Assembly: GCA_964552955.1 (NCBI GenBank)
Contig: CAZKIU010000016.1
Coordinates: 1 to 64,000, forward strand
Direction: 5' to 3'
DNA from: UBA1413 sp964552955
Lineage (GTDB): Bacteria > Bacteroidota > Bacteroidia > Bacteroidales > Prolixibacteraceae
DNA: 64,000 bases
Of this stretch, positions 8,551-17,087 are shown one piece after another. Position 1 is the stretch's first letter. Every line of letters starts with the position of its first letter. The translations under genes and the position numbers were made by a program. A model generated the notes under the pieces. That model saw only the letters and a program-made list of their open reading frames with translations, was not told the DNA's origin and did not search any database.

Positions 8551-9720
8551 CTAATATTCGAAGAGGCCCGCTTCGGTGTGAATGGTCAGCTTTTTCCCCG
8601 GGTAAGCCTCCACATGGCCAATGATGCGGGCGTCGATATGAAAGGAGGCGGCAATATCAATGATTCTTTGAGCGGTGGTTTCGTCGGTATAGATTTCCAT
8701 ACGGTGGCCCATATTGAAGACCTTGTACATCTCTTGCCAGCTGGTTCCCGATTCTTCCCTGATCATACGGAACAGCGGGGGCACTGGGAAGAGATTGTCC
8801 TTGACCACATGGGCCTGGTCCACAAAATTCATCACCTTGGTCTGGGCGCCGCCTGAGCAGTGGATGATACCGGAGATATTGCCACGGGCTTCAGCAAGGA
8901 TAGCCCTGATCACCGGGGCATAGGTTCGCGTTGGACTAAGGACCAGCTTTCCGGCATCGAGACCGGTTTCTTTCACGGGGGTGGTCAGGTGATAACTGCC
9001 GGCATAAACCAGATCACGCGAAACAGCAGGATCAAAACTCTCGGGGTAGCGCCCTGCCAGCGCATGGTGGAAGATATCATGGCGCGCCGAGGTCAGGCCG
9101 TTGCTCCCCATTCCACCGTTGTAAGCCTTCTCGTAGGTCGCCTGCCCATACGAGGCCAACCCCACGATCACATTCCCGGGAGCGATGTTGCCGGCATCGA
9201 TCACCTCACTCCGTTTCATCCGGCAGGTGACCGTCGAATCCACGATGACCGTACGCACCAGATCACCGACATCGGCCGTCTCCCCTCCGGTCAGCCATAT
9301 CCCGACACCCAGGCCGCGCAACTCGGCGCACAGCTCCTCCGTTCCCGAAATGATGGCCCCTATGACCTCTCCCGGAATAAGGTGTTTATTGCGCCCAATC
9401 GTCGACGAGACCAGGATTTGGTCCACAGCCCCCACGCAAAGCAGGTCATCGAGGTTCATCACCAGGGCATCCTGGGCTATCCCCTTCCATACCGACAAAT
9501 CACCCGTCTCCTTCCAGTACAGGTAAGCCAGCGATGACTTGGTCCCTGCCCCGTCGGCATGCATGATGTTGCACCATTCGGGATCGTTGCCTAAAATATC
9601 GGGAATGATCTTGCAAAAAGCCCGGGGATACAAACCCTTGTCGAGCCGTTGAACAGCCTGGTGCACCTCCTCCTTGGAGGCCGACACCCCACGGGCACTG
9701 TATCTTGAACTCTTTTCCAT
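8551..9720 (-). CDS. purM: Phosphoribosylformylglycinamidine cyclo-ligase (AIR synthetase)
   Basis: This enzyme closes the imidazole ring of AIR in purine synthesis, using ATP. The 389-residue protein is the longer PurM form found in Bacteroidota. The hallmark HADGAGTKSSLAYLY (about residues 54-68) corresponds to DGVGTK of the family, and NLDDLLCVGA (about 88-97) and LTGGETADVGDLV (about 143-155) are also present. It lies 61 bp downstream of the acyl-CoA ligase gene, with an apparent own promoter at 9737-9744. The start is ATG at 9720. Confidence 0.93.
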   Translation of the reverse strand: MEKSSRYSARGVSASKEEVHQAVQRLDKGLYPRAFCKIIPDILGNDPEWCNIMHADGAGTKSSLAYLYWKETGDLSVWKGIAQDALVMNLDDLLCVGAVDQILVSSTIGRNKHLIPGEVIGAIISGTEELCAELRGLGVGIWLTGGETADVGDLVRTVIVDSTVTCRMKRSEVIDAGNIAPGNVIVGLASYGQATYEKAYNGGMGSNGLTSARHDIFHHALAGRYPESFDPAVSRDLVYAGSYHLTTPVKETGLDAGKLVLSPTRTYAPVIRAILAEARGNISGIIHCSGGAQTKVMNFVDQAHVVKDNLFPVPPLFRMIREESGTSWQEMYKVFNMGHRMEIYTDETTAQRIIDIAASFHIDARIIGHVEAYPGKKLTIHTEAGLFEY

Positions 9721-9736
9721 GATTGATAAACCGCGA

Positions 9737-9744
9737 CAAAATTA
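9737..9744 (-). promoter_or_regulatory. Bacteroidota-type -7 box upstream of purM
   Basis: On the minus strand this reads TAATTTTG, an exact TAnnTTTG match, 16 bp before the purM start codon. A TTTT run about 21 bp further upstream could act as the -33 element. The prediction is positional. Confidence 0.45.
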
Positions 9745-9781
9745 ACATTTTCCACGGTTTCCCGGAAAAAGAGCATCAAGC

Positions 9782-11470
9782 TTATTTCTCCTTGGCCTCG
9801 TTTTTCTGAAGATAAAGGAATCGCTTGATTTTCTGGGTAGGCGTCTTCTCAAAGGGATCTTTCTGGAAGAAGACCTGTTGCAGTTTGGAAAACTTGTTGA
9901 CCTGGGCATTGACTTTCTCCTGTATCTCCTTCAGGATCTCATCCTTGCGTTCGCTGATCTTTTCGGTAAAAAGGGAGGCATCATTCCGCATCGACTGGTA
10001 CTGGTGCTCGATCTCCTCCATGTTCAGGTGGATCAGGGCCACCAGTTTTCCCTTTTTCTCGACCACAAGGGATTCAATGACATATCGCATCCTGTTGATG
10101 ACCGATTCGATCTCCTCGGGGTAGATATTTTCTCCGGAAGCGCCAACGATGGTATTTTTAAGCCGTCCTTTGATCCGCAGGAAGCCGTCCTTGTCGAAGG
10201 ACCCCAGGTCGCCCGTCCGGAACCATCCGTCGGGGGTGAACACCTGGGCTGTGACCTCCGGATTCTTATAGTATCCTTTCATGACGTTGGGCCCCTGGGC
10301 CTGGATCTCTCCTTCTCCGGTCACCGGGTCTGCATCGGCCAGGCGCAACTTGACGCCCTTCAAGGCAGGTCCTGTGGAGCCGATCCGTGGGGTACGCGGA
10401 CTAGTGCCCGCCAGCAGGGGACTGGTCTCTGTCAGTCCGTAACCGATGGCGTAAGGGAATCGGGCCTCCTTCAGAAACCGCTCAACCGTTCCGTCAAGCT
10501 TGGAACCGCCCACGCCAAAAAAGGTAATCTCCCCCCCAAAGGTCTTCATCAGCTTCTTTCCGGCCACACGGTGAAGGATTTTTCTGACCGGCGGTAACTT
10601 ATACAGGGTTCTGACCACCGGGCTCTTCTGGAACTCAGGATAGACTTTCGACTTGAAGATTTTCTCGATCACCAGGGGGACCGACAACAGTTTGGTGGGT
10701 TTCACCTGCTGGAGCGCAGGCAGCAATACCGGGGGAATCGGCGGTTTCCGCAGGTACCATACCGAGCACCCGAAAAACATGGGGAACAGTAATCCCAGGG
10801 TATTCTCATAAGTATGCGACAAGGGGAGAATACTGAGAAAGCGGTCGGTGAAGGTCAGCGGCTCGATATTATAGGACTGGAGGGCATTCCAGGTGATATT
10901 CTTATGGGTGAGCATCACGCCCTTGGAGCTACCAGTGGTTCCGGAGGTGTAAATAATGGTGGCCAGATCCTCCTCGCGGGTGGTGATTTCCGGCAGGGTA
11001 ACCCTCGTTTCCTGGGCAAAGGGAACCAGAGCGGCCAAACCGCTGACGGAGGTTCCCGCAGGAATATGTGCCATCCTGTCCATCAGTATCATGCCGGCAA
11101 GGCCAGGGAGCTCCTCCTTTTCCACCTTGTAGTAGAGGTTCTCGGAAACAAAGAGCCATTTGGCTTCGGCATGCTCCAGGATGATTCTGATCTCATTCGA
11201 ATGAAAATCGGGCAATACGGGCACGGCCACAGCTCCCAGCCGGAGGATGGCAAAATAGGCTATGCCCCAGTTGGGCATGTTGCTGCTCAGCAGGGCCACC
11301 TTATCCTCCGGCTTCACCCCTTCGACCATCAGAAATGAGGCCACCTCATTGACCTTTTCCCTCAATTGGGCGTAAGTCATGGGGTTCTCACCGGCAAACC
11401 CCAGGGCCGGCCGGCTGGCAAATTTCTCATAACTTTCTTCCAGCAATGCCGGAACCGTGTATTTTATCAT
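9782..11470 (-). CDS. Long-chain fatty acid--CoA ligase (AMP-forming)
   Basis: This is a FadD-type member of the ANL superfamily that activates fatty acids to acyl-CoA through an acyl-adenylate. From ATG at 11470 the protein has 562 residues and begins MIKYTVPALLEESYEKF, the usual family start. The open frame reaches back to an ATG at 11599, adding 43 residues with no family resemblance. The P-loop-like YTSGTTGSSKGVMLTHKN motif, YGLTETSP and GWFRTGDLG (A8 region) are all present. The C-terminus is Lys-rich. It is probably cytosolic or peripheral at the membrane. It precedes purM on the same strand. A -7 box at 11614-11621 lies upstream of either start. Confidence 0.9.
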   Translation of the reverse strand: MIKYTVPALLEESYEKFASRPALGFAGENPMTYAQLREKVNEVASFLMVEGVKPEDKVALLSSNMPNWGIAYFAILRLGAVAVPVLPDFHSNEIRIILEHAEAKWLFVSENLYYKVEKEELPGLAGMILMDRMAHIPAGTSVSGLAALVPFAQETRVTLPEITTREEDLATIIYTSGTTGSSKGVMLTHKNITWNALQSYNIEPLTFTDRFLSILPLSHTYENTLGLLFPMFFGCSVWYLRKPPIPPVLLPALQQVKPTKLLSVPLVIEKIFKSKVYPEFQKSPVVRTLYKLPPVRKILHRVAGKKLMKTFGGEITFFGVGGSKLDGTVERFLKEARFPYAIGYGLTETSPLLAGTSPRTPRIGSTGPALKGVKLRLADADPVTGEGEIQAQGPNVMKGYYKNPEVTAQVFTPDGWFRTGDLGSFDKDGFLRIKGRLKNTIVGASGENIYPEEIESVINRMRYVIESLVVEKKGKLVALIHLNMEEIEHQYQSMRNDASLFTEKISERKDEILKEIQEKVNAQVNKFSKLQQVFFQKDPFEKTPTQKIKRFLYLQKNEAKEK

Positions 11471-11613
11471 TATGGTAATATCCCTTTGAAAATCTTTTTT
11501 TGATATGCTTCTGGCACAGGGGGTAAAACTAATCATTTTGAAGCTACCCTGAAAACCCGCGCTTAAGCTGTTTCGGACCTTTTCAGTACTGCCCTGCATT
11601 GGGTATTTTATAA

Positions 11614-11621
11614 CAAATTTA
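11614..11621 (-). promoter_or_regulatory. Bacteroidota-type -7 box upstream of the acyl-CoA ligase
   Basis: The minus strand reads TAAATTTG, an exact TAnnTTTG match. It would give a leader of about 135 nt to the preferred start at 11470, or about 8 nt to the ATG at 11599. It is therefore the one piece of evidence in favour of the longer protein. Confidence 0.4.
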
Positions 11622-11823
11622 ATACCAGACCTTTATCATATTGAAATCCTGATCCAAAAGCGGATCCAGGGTTCAGCAGGTCAAGCCGTTAAAAGTTAAT
11701 TTTACTTAAGTCACCCTCTGCTGCCGACTTTTTGACATATTTAGTTTAAAAAATGATTTCCCGAGGATATAACCATCTGAAAAAACTAGCGTAAACATAA
11801 TCGTTAAACGAAAACATAACCCT

Positions 11824-12216
11824 ATGACGATTGATCATATAGCCATCTGGACCTACAACCTGGAGGGGATGCGTAATTTTTACATGCACTATTTTGATGC
11901 TTCCTCGGGGCACGCCTATTACAACCATTCAAGGGAGTTCCGCTCCTATTTTCTCTCGTTCGGAGGGGGAACGAAGCTGGAGATCATGGAGATGCCCAAT
12001 GTACCACTGAACAAGAACAACACCATGAAGCAGTATACGGGATTGATTCATTTTGCCATCAACCCCGGAAGCCGGCAACGGGTGAATGAGTTAACCGATG
12101 AGCTGCGCCGCGACGGGTTCAGGGTCATCGGGGAGCCCCGGGTGACCGGTGACAACCTCTATGAGTCGATCATCCTGGATCCTGACGGCAACCGGGTGGA
12201 ACTGATGGCCTATTGA
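11824..12216 (+). CDS. VOC-fold glyoxalase/dioxygenase superfamily protein
   Basis: This single-domain, 130-residue cytosolic protein has the vicinal oxygen chelate fold with two beta-alpha-beta-beta-beta modules. Putative metal ligands are His5 (TIDHIAIWT), Glu53 (KLEIME), His76 (GLIHFAI) and Glu126 (DGNRVELMAY), the standard H-E-H-E arrangement. The final LDPDGNRVELM is the classic VOC ending. Specific activity (lactoylglutathione lyase-like, epimerase or other) cannot be decided. It is monocistronic on the plus strand and convergent with the DUF3109 gene. Its stop codon lies inside a 30-bp sequence that is repeated 72 bp downstream. Confidence 0.88.
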   Translation: MTIDHIAIWTYNLEGMRNFYMHYFDASSGHAYYNHSREFRSYFLSFGGGTKLEIMEMPNVPLNKNNTMKQYTGLIHFAINPGSRQRVNELTDELRRDGFRVIGEPRVTGDNLYESIILDPDGNRVELMAY

Positions 12217-12312
12217 TTATAGCAGGCAGCAGTTTCCAGGAGGGCGGGCGCTCTGGTCAGAAGGGCACAGCCGTGAATGGCTTATTGATTATAGCGGGCA
12301 GCAGCCTCCAGG
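12211..12312. repeat. 30-bp imperfect direct repeat spanning two convergent gene ends
   Basis: A 30-bp sequence at 12211-12240 recurs at 12283-12312 with 27 of 30 identities (common core TATTGATTATAGC then GGCAGCAG and TCCAGG), offset 72 bp. The first copy contains the VOC stop (TGA 12214-12216). The second contains the stop of the convergent DUF3109 gene (TTA 12282-12284). Weaker similarity continues to the left of both copies, so a tandem duplication across a formerly overlapping convergent junction is a simple explanation. Confidence 0.75.
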
Positions 12313-12848
12313 GCGAGGAACCACTCCTCACCGTACCTGCGGATCAGCGGTTCCCTGAGGAATTTCCACAGGGGAAGCTTGTTTTTGACCCCGCACTCCC
12401 TTCCTGGCCGGCAAATATCCAGTTTTTGATAGTTGACGGCGTCAAAGTGCCGGTATTCACTGATTCTTACGGGAAAAAGATGGCAGGAAAGCGGTTTGCG
12501 GAAAGGGGTTTTTCCCTCCGCCCAAGCCCGCTCTACAGCGCATTTAAGAATCCCCTCTTCGTTATACCAGGAGAAGGCACACTGCCGGTTATCCACCAGG
12601 GGGGTCACCAGGTCACCATCGCTGTCAACGAGAGAGAATCCCTCCTTTTCAATTATTTCGCGATGGTTGAGGGGAAGATAATCACGGTAGGCCGGGTATT
12701 CCTCTTCCAGGGCTTGGGCTTCCTCAGGAGTCAGGGGTGCCCCTGAATCTCCTTCGACACAACAGGCTCCTTTGCACTTTTCCAGGTCGCAAAGAAAATA
12801 CTCCTCCAGGAGATCCCGGCTGACAATGGCATGGCCAATCTCAAACAT
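12282..12848 (-). CDS. DUF3109 family cysteine-rich protein
   Basis: This soluble protein of 188 residues has clustered cysteines: CDLEKCKGACC near residues 20-30, CAFSW, LKCAVE, SCHLFPVRI and a late CRPGRECG. This matches DUF3109, related to the YkgJ-type putative zinc or iron-chelating proteins. No enzymatic role is established for the family. The gene is 14 bp downstream of gpmI's 5' neighbour position on the minus strand, that is, gpmI (12863-14395) ends just before its start, so the two are likely co-transcribed. The last residues (AAARYNQ) are encoded by the second copy of the 30-bp repeat. Confidence 0.85.
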   Translation of the reverse strand: MFEIGHAIVSRDLLEEYFLCDLEKCKGACCVEGDSGAPLTPEEAQALEEEYPAYRDYLPLNHREIIEKEGFSLVDSDGDLVTPLVDNRQCAFSWYNEEGILKCAVERAWAEGKTPFRKPLSCHLFPVRISEYRHFDAVNYQKLDICRPGRECGVKNKLPLWKFLREPLIRRYGEEWFLALEAAARYNQ

Positions 12849-12862
12849 AGGAAAGCGAAGGG

Positions 12863-14395
12863 TTAATCTTCTATGAGTACCTTGCCGGTCATTTCGCGGG
12901 GTACTTCCAGTCCCATCAGGGTGAGGAGCGTCGGGGCCACATCAGCGAGAATACCATTCCTGAGCCGAATGCCCTGGCGGTCTCCCACGTAGATGCAGGG
13001 CACAGGGTTGAGCGAATGGGCAGTATTGGCTGAACCATCCTCGTTTACGGCATTGTCGGCGTTACCATGGTCGGCAATGATCAATACCTCGTATCCATTG
13101 GCACGGGCGGCTTCCACCACCTCCCTGACACAGGCATCCACAGCGGTCACCGCTTTATAGATCGCTTCATAAATCCCCGTATGGCCCACCATGTCGCCAT
13201 TGGCAAAGTTGAGGACCACAAAATCGGCCGACTGCTTGTTGAGCTCGGCCACAATCGCCTCTTTGACCAGTGGGGCAGACATTTCAGGCTGCAGATCGTA
13301 GGTGGGAACCCGTGGCGATTGGATCATGATCCGGCTTTCACCCGGAAATTCCGCCTCACGGCCGCCACTGAAGAAAAAGGTGACATGGGCATACTTCTCC
13401 GTCTCGGCGATGCGGATCTGCCTTAAGCCTGCGGCGGCAACCAGCTCTCCCATCGTATGGGTGACATTGTCCTTGTCGAAGATCACATGGATCCCCCCGA
13501 AATCGGACTTATAATTGGTCATGGTGTACCATTGCAACGGCATGGTGTGCATGCCGAATTCGGGTAACTCCTTCTGCGTGAAGGCGATGGTCGTCTGCCT
13601 CAAACGGTCGGTGCGGAAGTTGAAACAGATGACCACGTCGTTTTCGCGTATCAGCCCCAGGGGTTCCCCATCGTCGCCGGTCACTACGATGGGTTGCAGA
13701 AACTCATCGGTGATTCCTTCATCGTAACTCTCCTGAATAGCCTGCAGCAGGTCAGTGGTTTTCTTACCCTTGCCGGTAGTATAGAGGTCATAGGCCAGTT
13801 TCAACCGGTCCCAGTTCTTATCGCGGTCCATGCCATAATAGCGGCCAATCAGGGAGGCAAAACGGCCGTTGGTCCCTTTGAGGTGCTCCAGGTCGTCGGC
13901 CACGAAGCCGTATCCTGAGCGTGGATCGGTATCCCTGCCGTCGGTGAGGCCATGGACCAGGATTTTCTCCACGCCCATGTCGGTACCGATCTGGCATAAG
14001 GCAATCATATGGGAACTCAGGGCATGAACCCCGCCAGGGCCGATCAGGCCGATCAGGTGAACCTGCTTTCCGTGTTCCCTGGCAAAGGTGAAGGCCTTGA
14101 CAACCTGGGGATTCTCCCACATTTCACGGTCTTCAATCGACTTGGTGATCCTGACCATGTCCTGGTAGATGATCCGGCCGGCACCAATATTAAGGTGCCC
14201 CACCTCCGAATTGCCCATCTGTCCGTCGGGCAACCCTACATTGCGGCCGCAGGTCAGCAACTGCGCATGAGGATGGTGGGCATTGAGATAATCCATGTAG
14301 GGCGTGGGCGCCTGCGTGATGATATCACGGGCACTGCCATCACCGATACCCCATCCGTCAAGAATGACCAGTATTGCTTTTTTCAATGTTTTCAT
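12863..14395 (-). CDS. gpmI: 2,3-bisphosphoglycerate-independent phosphoglycerate mutase
   Basis: This glycolytic enzyme interconverts 3- and 2-phosphoglycerate and carries two metal ions. It has 510 residues, the normal length for iPGM. The alkaline-phosphatase-fold motif LVILDGWGIGDG (residues 9-20) supplies the first metal ligand. The catalytic serine is Ser63 in GNSEVGHLNIGAGR. Late metal-site segments NFANGDMVGHTG and IIADHGNADN are intact. It starts at ATG 14395. Upstream lies a 72-bp spacer with a small inverted repeat, then the acidic protein gene on the same strand. Confidence 0.97.
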   Translation of the reverse strand: MKTLKKAILVILDGWGIGDGSARDIITQAPTPYMDYLNAHHPHAQLLTCGRNVGLPDGQMGNSEVGHLNIGAGRIIYQDMVRITKSIEDREMWENPQVVKAFTFAREHGKQVHLIGLIGPGGVHALSSHMIALCQIGTDMGVEKILVHGLTDGRDTDPRSGYGFVADDLEHLKGTNGRFASLIGRYYGMDRDKNWDRLKLAYDLYTTGKGKKTTDLLQAIQESYDEGITDEFLQPIVVTGDDGEPLGLIRENDVVICFNFRTDRLRQTTIAFTQKELPEFGMHTMPLQWYTMTNYKSDFGGIHVIFDKDNVTHTMGELVAAAGLRQIRIAETEKYAHVTFFFSGGREAEFPGESRIMIQSPRVPTYDLQPEMSAPLVKEAIVAELNKQSADFVVLNFANGDMVGHTGIYEAIYKAVTAVDACVREVVEAARANGYEVLIIADHGNADNAVNEDGSANTAHSLNPVPCIYVGDRQGIRLRNGILADVAPTLLTLMGLEVPREMTGKVLIED

Positions 14396-14417
14396 TTTTT
14401 AAATTTTTAAATTGACA

Positions 14418-14433
14418 GGGCATCTGGATGCCC
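14418..14433. other. Small inverted repeat between the acidic protein gene and gpmI
   Basis: GGGCAT and ATGCCC flank a CTGG loop. On the minus strand the hairpin follows the acidic protein gene and is succeeded by an A/T-rich stretch before gpmI. It could be a weak terminator or a leader hairpin. The stem is short and there is no clean U-tract. Confidence 0.25.
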
Positions 14434-14467
14434 GTCCATTCCCGGGTGGTGACCCCCGGCTCAAACA

Positions 14468-14848
14468 TCAATAATCGTCCTCATCATCGCCCTCATCCTC
14501 AGGCTCATCCACCATGTCGTCCTCCTCTTCCTCATCACTGGCGGCCAGCTCCATGTCGGCATACTTATCCTCGTATTCCTCTCTGACATGATCCTTGAGG
14601 AAACCGTCATCATCGTAATCGTCATCGTCTTCGATAATGCGTTCGGCCTCGCTGAGGGTCATCCTGATCAGATAGTATTTATCTTCCGTTTCAAAGGGCA
14701 GTGCGCTGACATTCTTGCCATCCTTGTCAAAATAATAGATCAGGTGGTCGCTGAAACCAGCCGGGTAGACCAGCTTGATCTGTTCCTGAATTGCGGGATC
14801 GAGCTTGTCATAGTCCTTAATGACGCGTGGTTTGTTTTGGTTCATCAT
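14468..14848 (-). CDS. Conserved acidic protein of unknown function
   Basis: This cytosolic protein has 126 residues. The first 80 or so residues are folded-looking (LDPAIQEQIKLVYPAGF, LIYYFDKDGKNVSALPFET, YYLIRMTLSEAERII). The last 50 are almost all Asp and Glu, broken by KDHVREEYEDKYADM. Proteins with this N-terminal sequence and acidic tail are common in Bacteroidota, and I know of no assigned function. The tail could bind basic proteins or metal ions, but that is speculation. Two adjacent ATG codons open the gene (14848 and 14845). It is upstream of gpmI. Confidence 0.8.
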   Translation of the reverse strand: MMNQNKPRVIKDYDKLDPAIQEQIKLVYPAGFSDHLIYYFDKDGKNVSALPFETEDKYYLIRMTLSEAERIIEDDDDYDDDGFLKDHVREEYEDKYADMELAASDEEEEDDMVDEPEDEGDDEDDY

Positions 14849-14882
14849 TTACCGTTTACTCAATAATAATCAAATGGTTTTA

Positions 14883-14902
14883 TACAGGCAAGATCACCTG
14901 TA
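14883..14902. other. Inverted repeat upstream of the acidic protein gene
   Basis: TACAGG and CCTGTA are separated by 8 bp, about 35 bp before the start at 14848. This could be an operator or a leader hairpin. There is no independent support. Confidence 0.2.
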
Positions 14903-14981
14903 ACGACGGGGTGAAAATAAAAACTTTTTAATAAAAAACAGGCGCTGCCAGAAATAATGGATTTATTTTTCCGCAGTGGCT

Positions 14982-16919
14982 TCAGGGATGGACCACTAAT
15001 GGGGCAGAAAGGTTGTGGAGGGAGGAGACCAGGCGGACCAGGTAGGTTCCTGCGGGCCAGCCGGTGAGGGGCAGGAAGGCCGTTCCGGTCAGGGCGTCAG
15101 CGGCATTAAGCGGGCGGTGGATCATCTTGCGGCCCATCAGGTCGAGAACTTCCAGAATCCCGTCTTCTCCCCTGAAAGGAATCCACCCTACCCGGCATCC
15201 GGAGGTGGCAGGATTGGGATAAACGGCCAATCCGGGGTCTAAAGCGGGCCTTTCAGAAAAGCTTGAAGAAGCGGTATAGCCTCCGGGAACCTCCACCGAG
15301 GTGAGTGAAAGGGGAGGCAACAGCAGTGTAAATCCCGCATCACCTGCCGGAATGGCTCCCGTAATCAGGGCGTTTCTGGAAGCACTCACGAACGTTTCCG
15401 TAGCGGGAAGGCTTTTGAGCTGCCGTGTGGTCAGAGCAGCCGCAGAGGGAAGGAAATTCCTCAGCTTCACGTTGACCTGCCGCGATGCCGTCAGGGAGCG
15501 GTTGACCAGGACTACGGTCATGGTATCGCCCTCCCCGCTGAGGGTGGGATACGCCGAGACCATCTCCTCATCGGACGAGAGCCCGGGAATGGACCACTTC
15601 TGGTTGTAATGCGCAAAGAGGTGAACCACCTCATACATACCCACCCTCCAGTCCCAGGGTGTGAAGACCTCCACGCCGTGGCGGGTAAATTCACCCAGCA
15701 GGGAAGCATACCAGAGGGCGTTCACCATCACCGGCAGATTCCCGCTGACCGATGTCTCGGTCACCGAAAAGGTCACGCCATGGCCGGGTCCCATGTATTT
15801 ATCGAGCCATTCGCGGCACCGCTCAAAAATATACTCCTTATTTAAAGAGGTGTTCCAGCCCCCTCCTACCCGATGGACCCCATTGTGCCCAGGATAGACA
15901 TAATTCCGGTCAAAATAGACCCGGTGCAACTGAAGGACCTGGGCCGGGTCGGTCTCTCCCGGGTAAAAATGAAGATCCAACACGTCAAGGAGCCTGATAC
16001 CCGAGGCTTTCTGTTCTTCGGCTACCCTTTTGATGAAATACTCCAGCCAGACGTATTTTTTCCCCCCGGAACTCACTGCATCGTTGTTCCAGTTGTACCA
16101 TTGCCATTCGTTGGCAGGGATTGGCCCCATGAGCTTAATCTCAGGGAAGAGGGCGCGCGCCTTTTTGGCCGTCTCAAAATAGCGCTGCATAAAAGCCTCT
16201 GCAGCCGGTTGCACGGGCATCACATCATCATGCGTACCGCTCCAGATCTCCGGTTCATTGTCCATGTTCCAATAAAGAAGGCGGCTTCTGTCTAACCCAA
16301 GCCCCCCTTTGCCCATCCATTTTTGCAGGATCCCCACCACCGAATCGGCAGGCCACTCCCTGAGATAGAGCGAAGGATTACCCTCGCTGAGGGCCTTGCC
16401 GCCTCCGGCAGGATTGACCGTACCCCCACCGGCCAGATTCTGGTGAACCCCGTCCCACCACTTCGACTGGTTATACCCCCAGTCCCCGAAATTGTGCTGC
16501 GTGGTGGAAGCGGCCCACCCTATCAGGGAAAGGGTCCACATCCCCTGCGCCTCCGGCAGGTTCTCCTGTAACGACCGGGCGGCATAATCCCAGTCATGGG
16601 CATAAACATTATTGTACCAATCAGGATGACTGGTCAGCTTCTTACGCCAGTTGTACTTCGTCGAATTGTTCCCCCCGCTCTCCCTGAACATGGTAATCCC
16701 TGCATCCCGGTAGCGCTGCCAGTTAAGAGCCGTCACCGGCGAGGTGGAATCGTCGGAAAGCGAATTGTTCCGGCCGTAAATCCAGGGCGATACGGGCGTG
16801 CGCTCTCCCCTGACATCAATGTTCACCTCCACGGCCGTCTGGGCTCCTCCCTCCCTGCATAACACCAATACAAAAATCAGCAGCAGGTACCCTTGCGTTA
16901 CGGTGGATTTAAGCTTCAT
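14982..16919 (-). CDS. GH44-like secreted endoglucanase/xyloglucanase with T9SS sorting domain
   Basis: The protein has 645 residues. An N-terminal signal peptide (residues 1-26) precedes a GH44-type TIM-barrel. The motif YWNMDNEPEIW places the acid/base Glu at 222, and FSVTETSVSG puts the candidate nucleophile Glu at 388. GH44 enzymes cut beta-1,4-glucan or xyloglucan chains. After a beta-sandwich (about 460-550), the last 80 residues form a T9SS type A signal (AVYPNPATSGCRVG, then VLDLMGRKM and WPAGTYLVRL). The enzyme is therefore probably secreted through the Por system and anchored or released at the cell surface. It is monocistronic, with a -7 box at 16946-16953. PorG is encoded at 35.2 kb. 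Confidence 0.82.
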   Translation of the reverse strand: MKLKSTVTQGYLLLIFVLVLCREGGAQTAVEVNIDVRGERTPVSPWIYGRNNSLSDDSTSPVTALNWQRYRDAGITMFRESGGNNSTKYNWRKKLTSHPDWYNNVYAHDWDYAARSLQENLPEAQGMWTLSLIGWAASTTQHNFGDWGYNQSKWWDGVHQNLAGGGTVNPAGGGKALSEGNPSLYLREWPADSVVGILQKWMGKGGLGLDRSRLLYWNMDNEPEIWSGTHDDVMPVQPAAEAFMQRYFETAKKARALFPEIKLMGPIPANEWQWYNWNNDAVSSGGKKYVWLEYFIKRVAEEQKASGIRLLDVLDLHFYPGETDPAQVLQLHRVYFDRNYVYPGHNGVHRVGGGWNTSLNKEYIFERCREWLDKYMGPGHGVTFSVTETSVSGNLPVMVNALWYASLLGEFTRHGVEVFTPWDWRVGMYEVVHLFAHYNQKWSIPGLSSDEEMVSAYPTLSGEGDTMTVVLVNRSLTASRQVNVKLRNFLPSAAALTTRQLKSLPATETFVSASRNALITGAIPAGDAGFTLLLPPLSLTSVEVPGGYTASSSFSERPALDPGLAVYPNPATSGCRVGWIPFRGEDGILEVLDLMGRKMIHRPLNAADALTGTAFLPLTGWPAGTYLVRLVSSLHNLSAPLVVHP

Positions 16920-16945
16920 CGTCTCGATCTATTGAAGTAACCTAT

Positions 16946-16953
16946 CAAAGATA
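16946..16953 (-). promoter_or_regulatory. Bacteroidota-type -7 box upstream of the GH44 gene
   Basis: The minus strand reads TATCTTTG, an exact TAnnTTTG match, 26 bp before the start codon. A TTGT 21 bp further upstream resembles the -33 TTTG element, so this is one of the better promoter candidates in the window. Confidence 0.5.
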
Positions 16954-17087
16954 ACTCAAACTGTATTACATACAACAACCAAAGCCATATTTCCTTAAAC
17001 GGGAGGAGTCGCCATTTTTAGGATGGAGCATTGACAGGGATGAGAAGAGAGGGAGGCATGCGAAGAGACCCAGGGGCCAACCTGGGT

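Noticed and set aside
12213..12746. 177-codon plus-strand frame over the DUF3109 gene
   Set aside because: It is antisense to a gene with a clear cysteine pattern and starts inside the repeated spacer.
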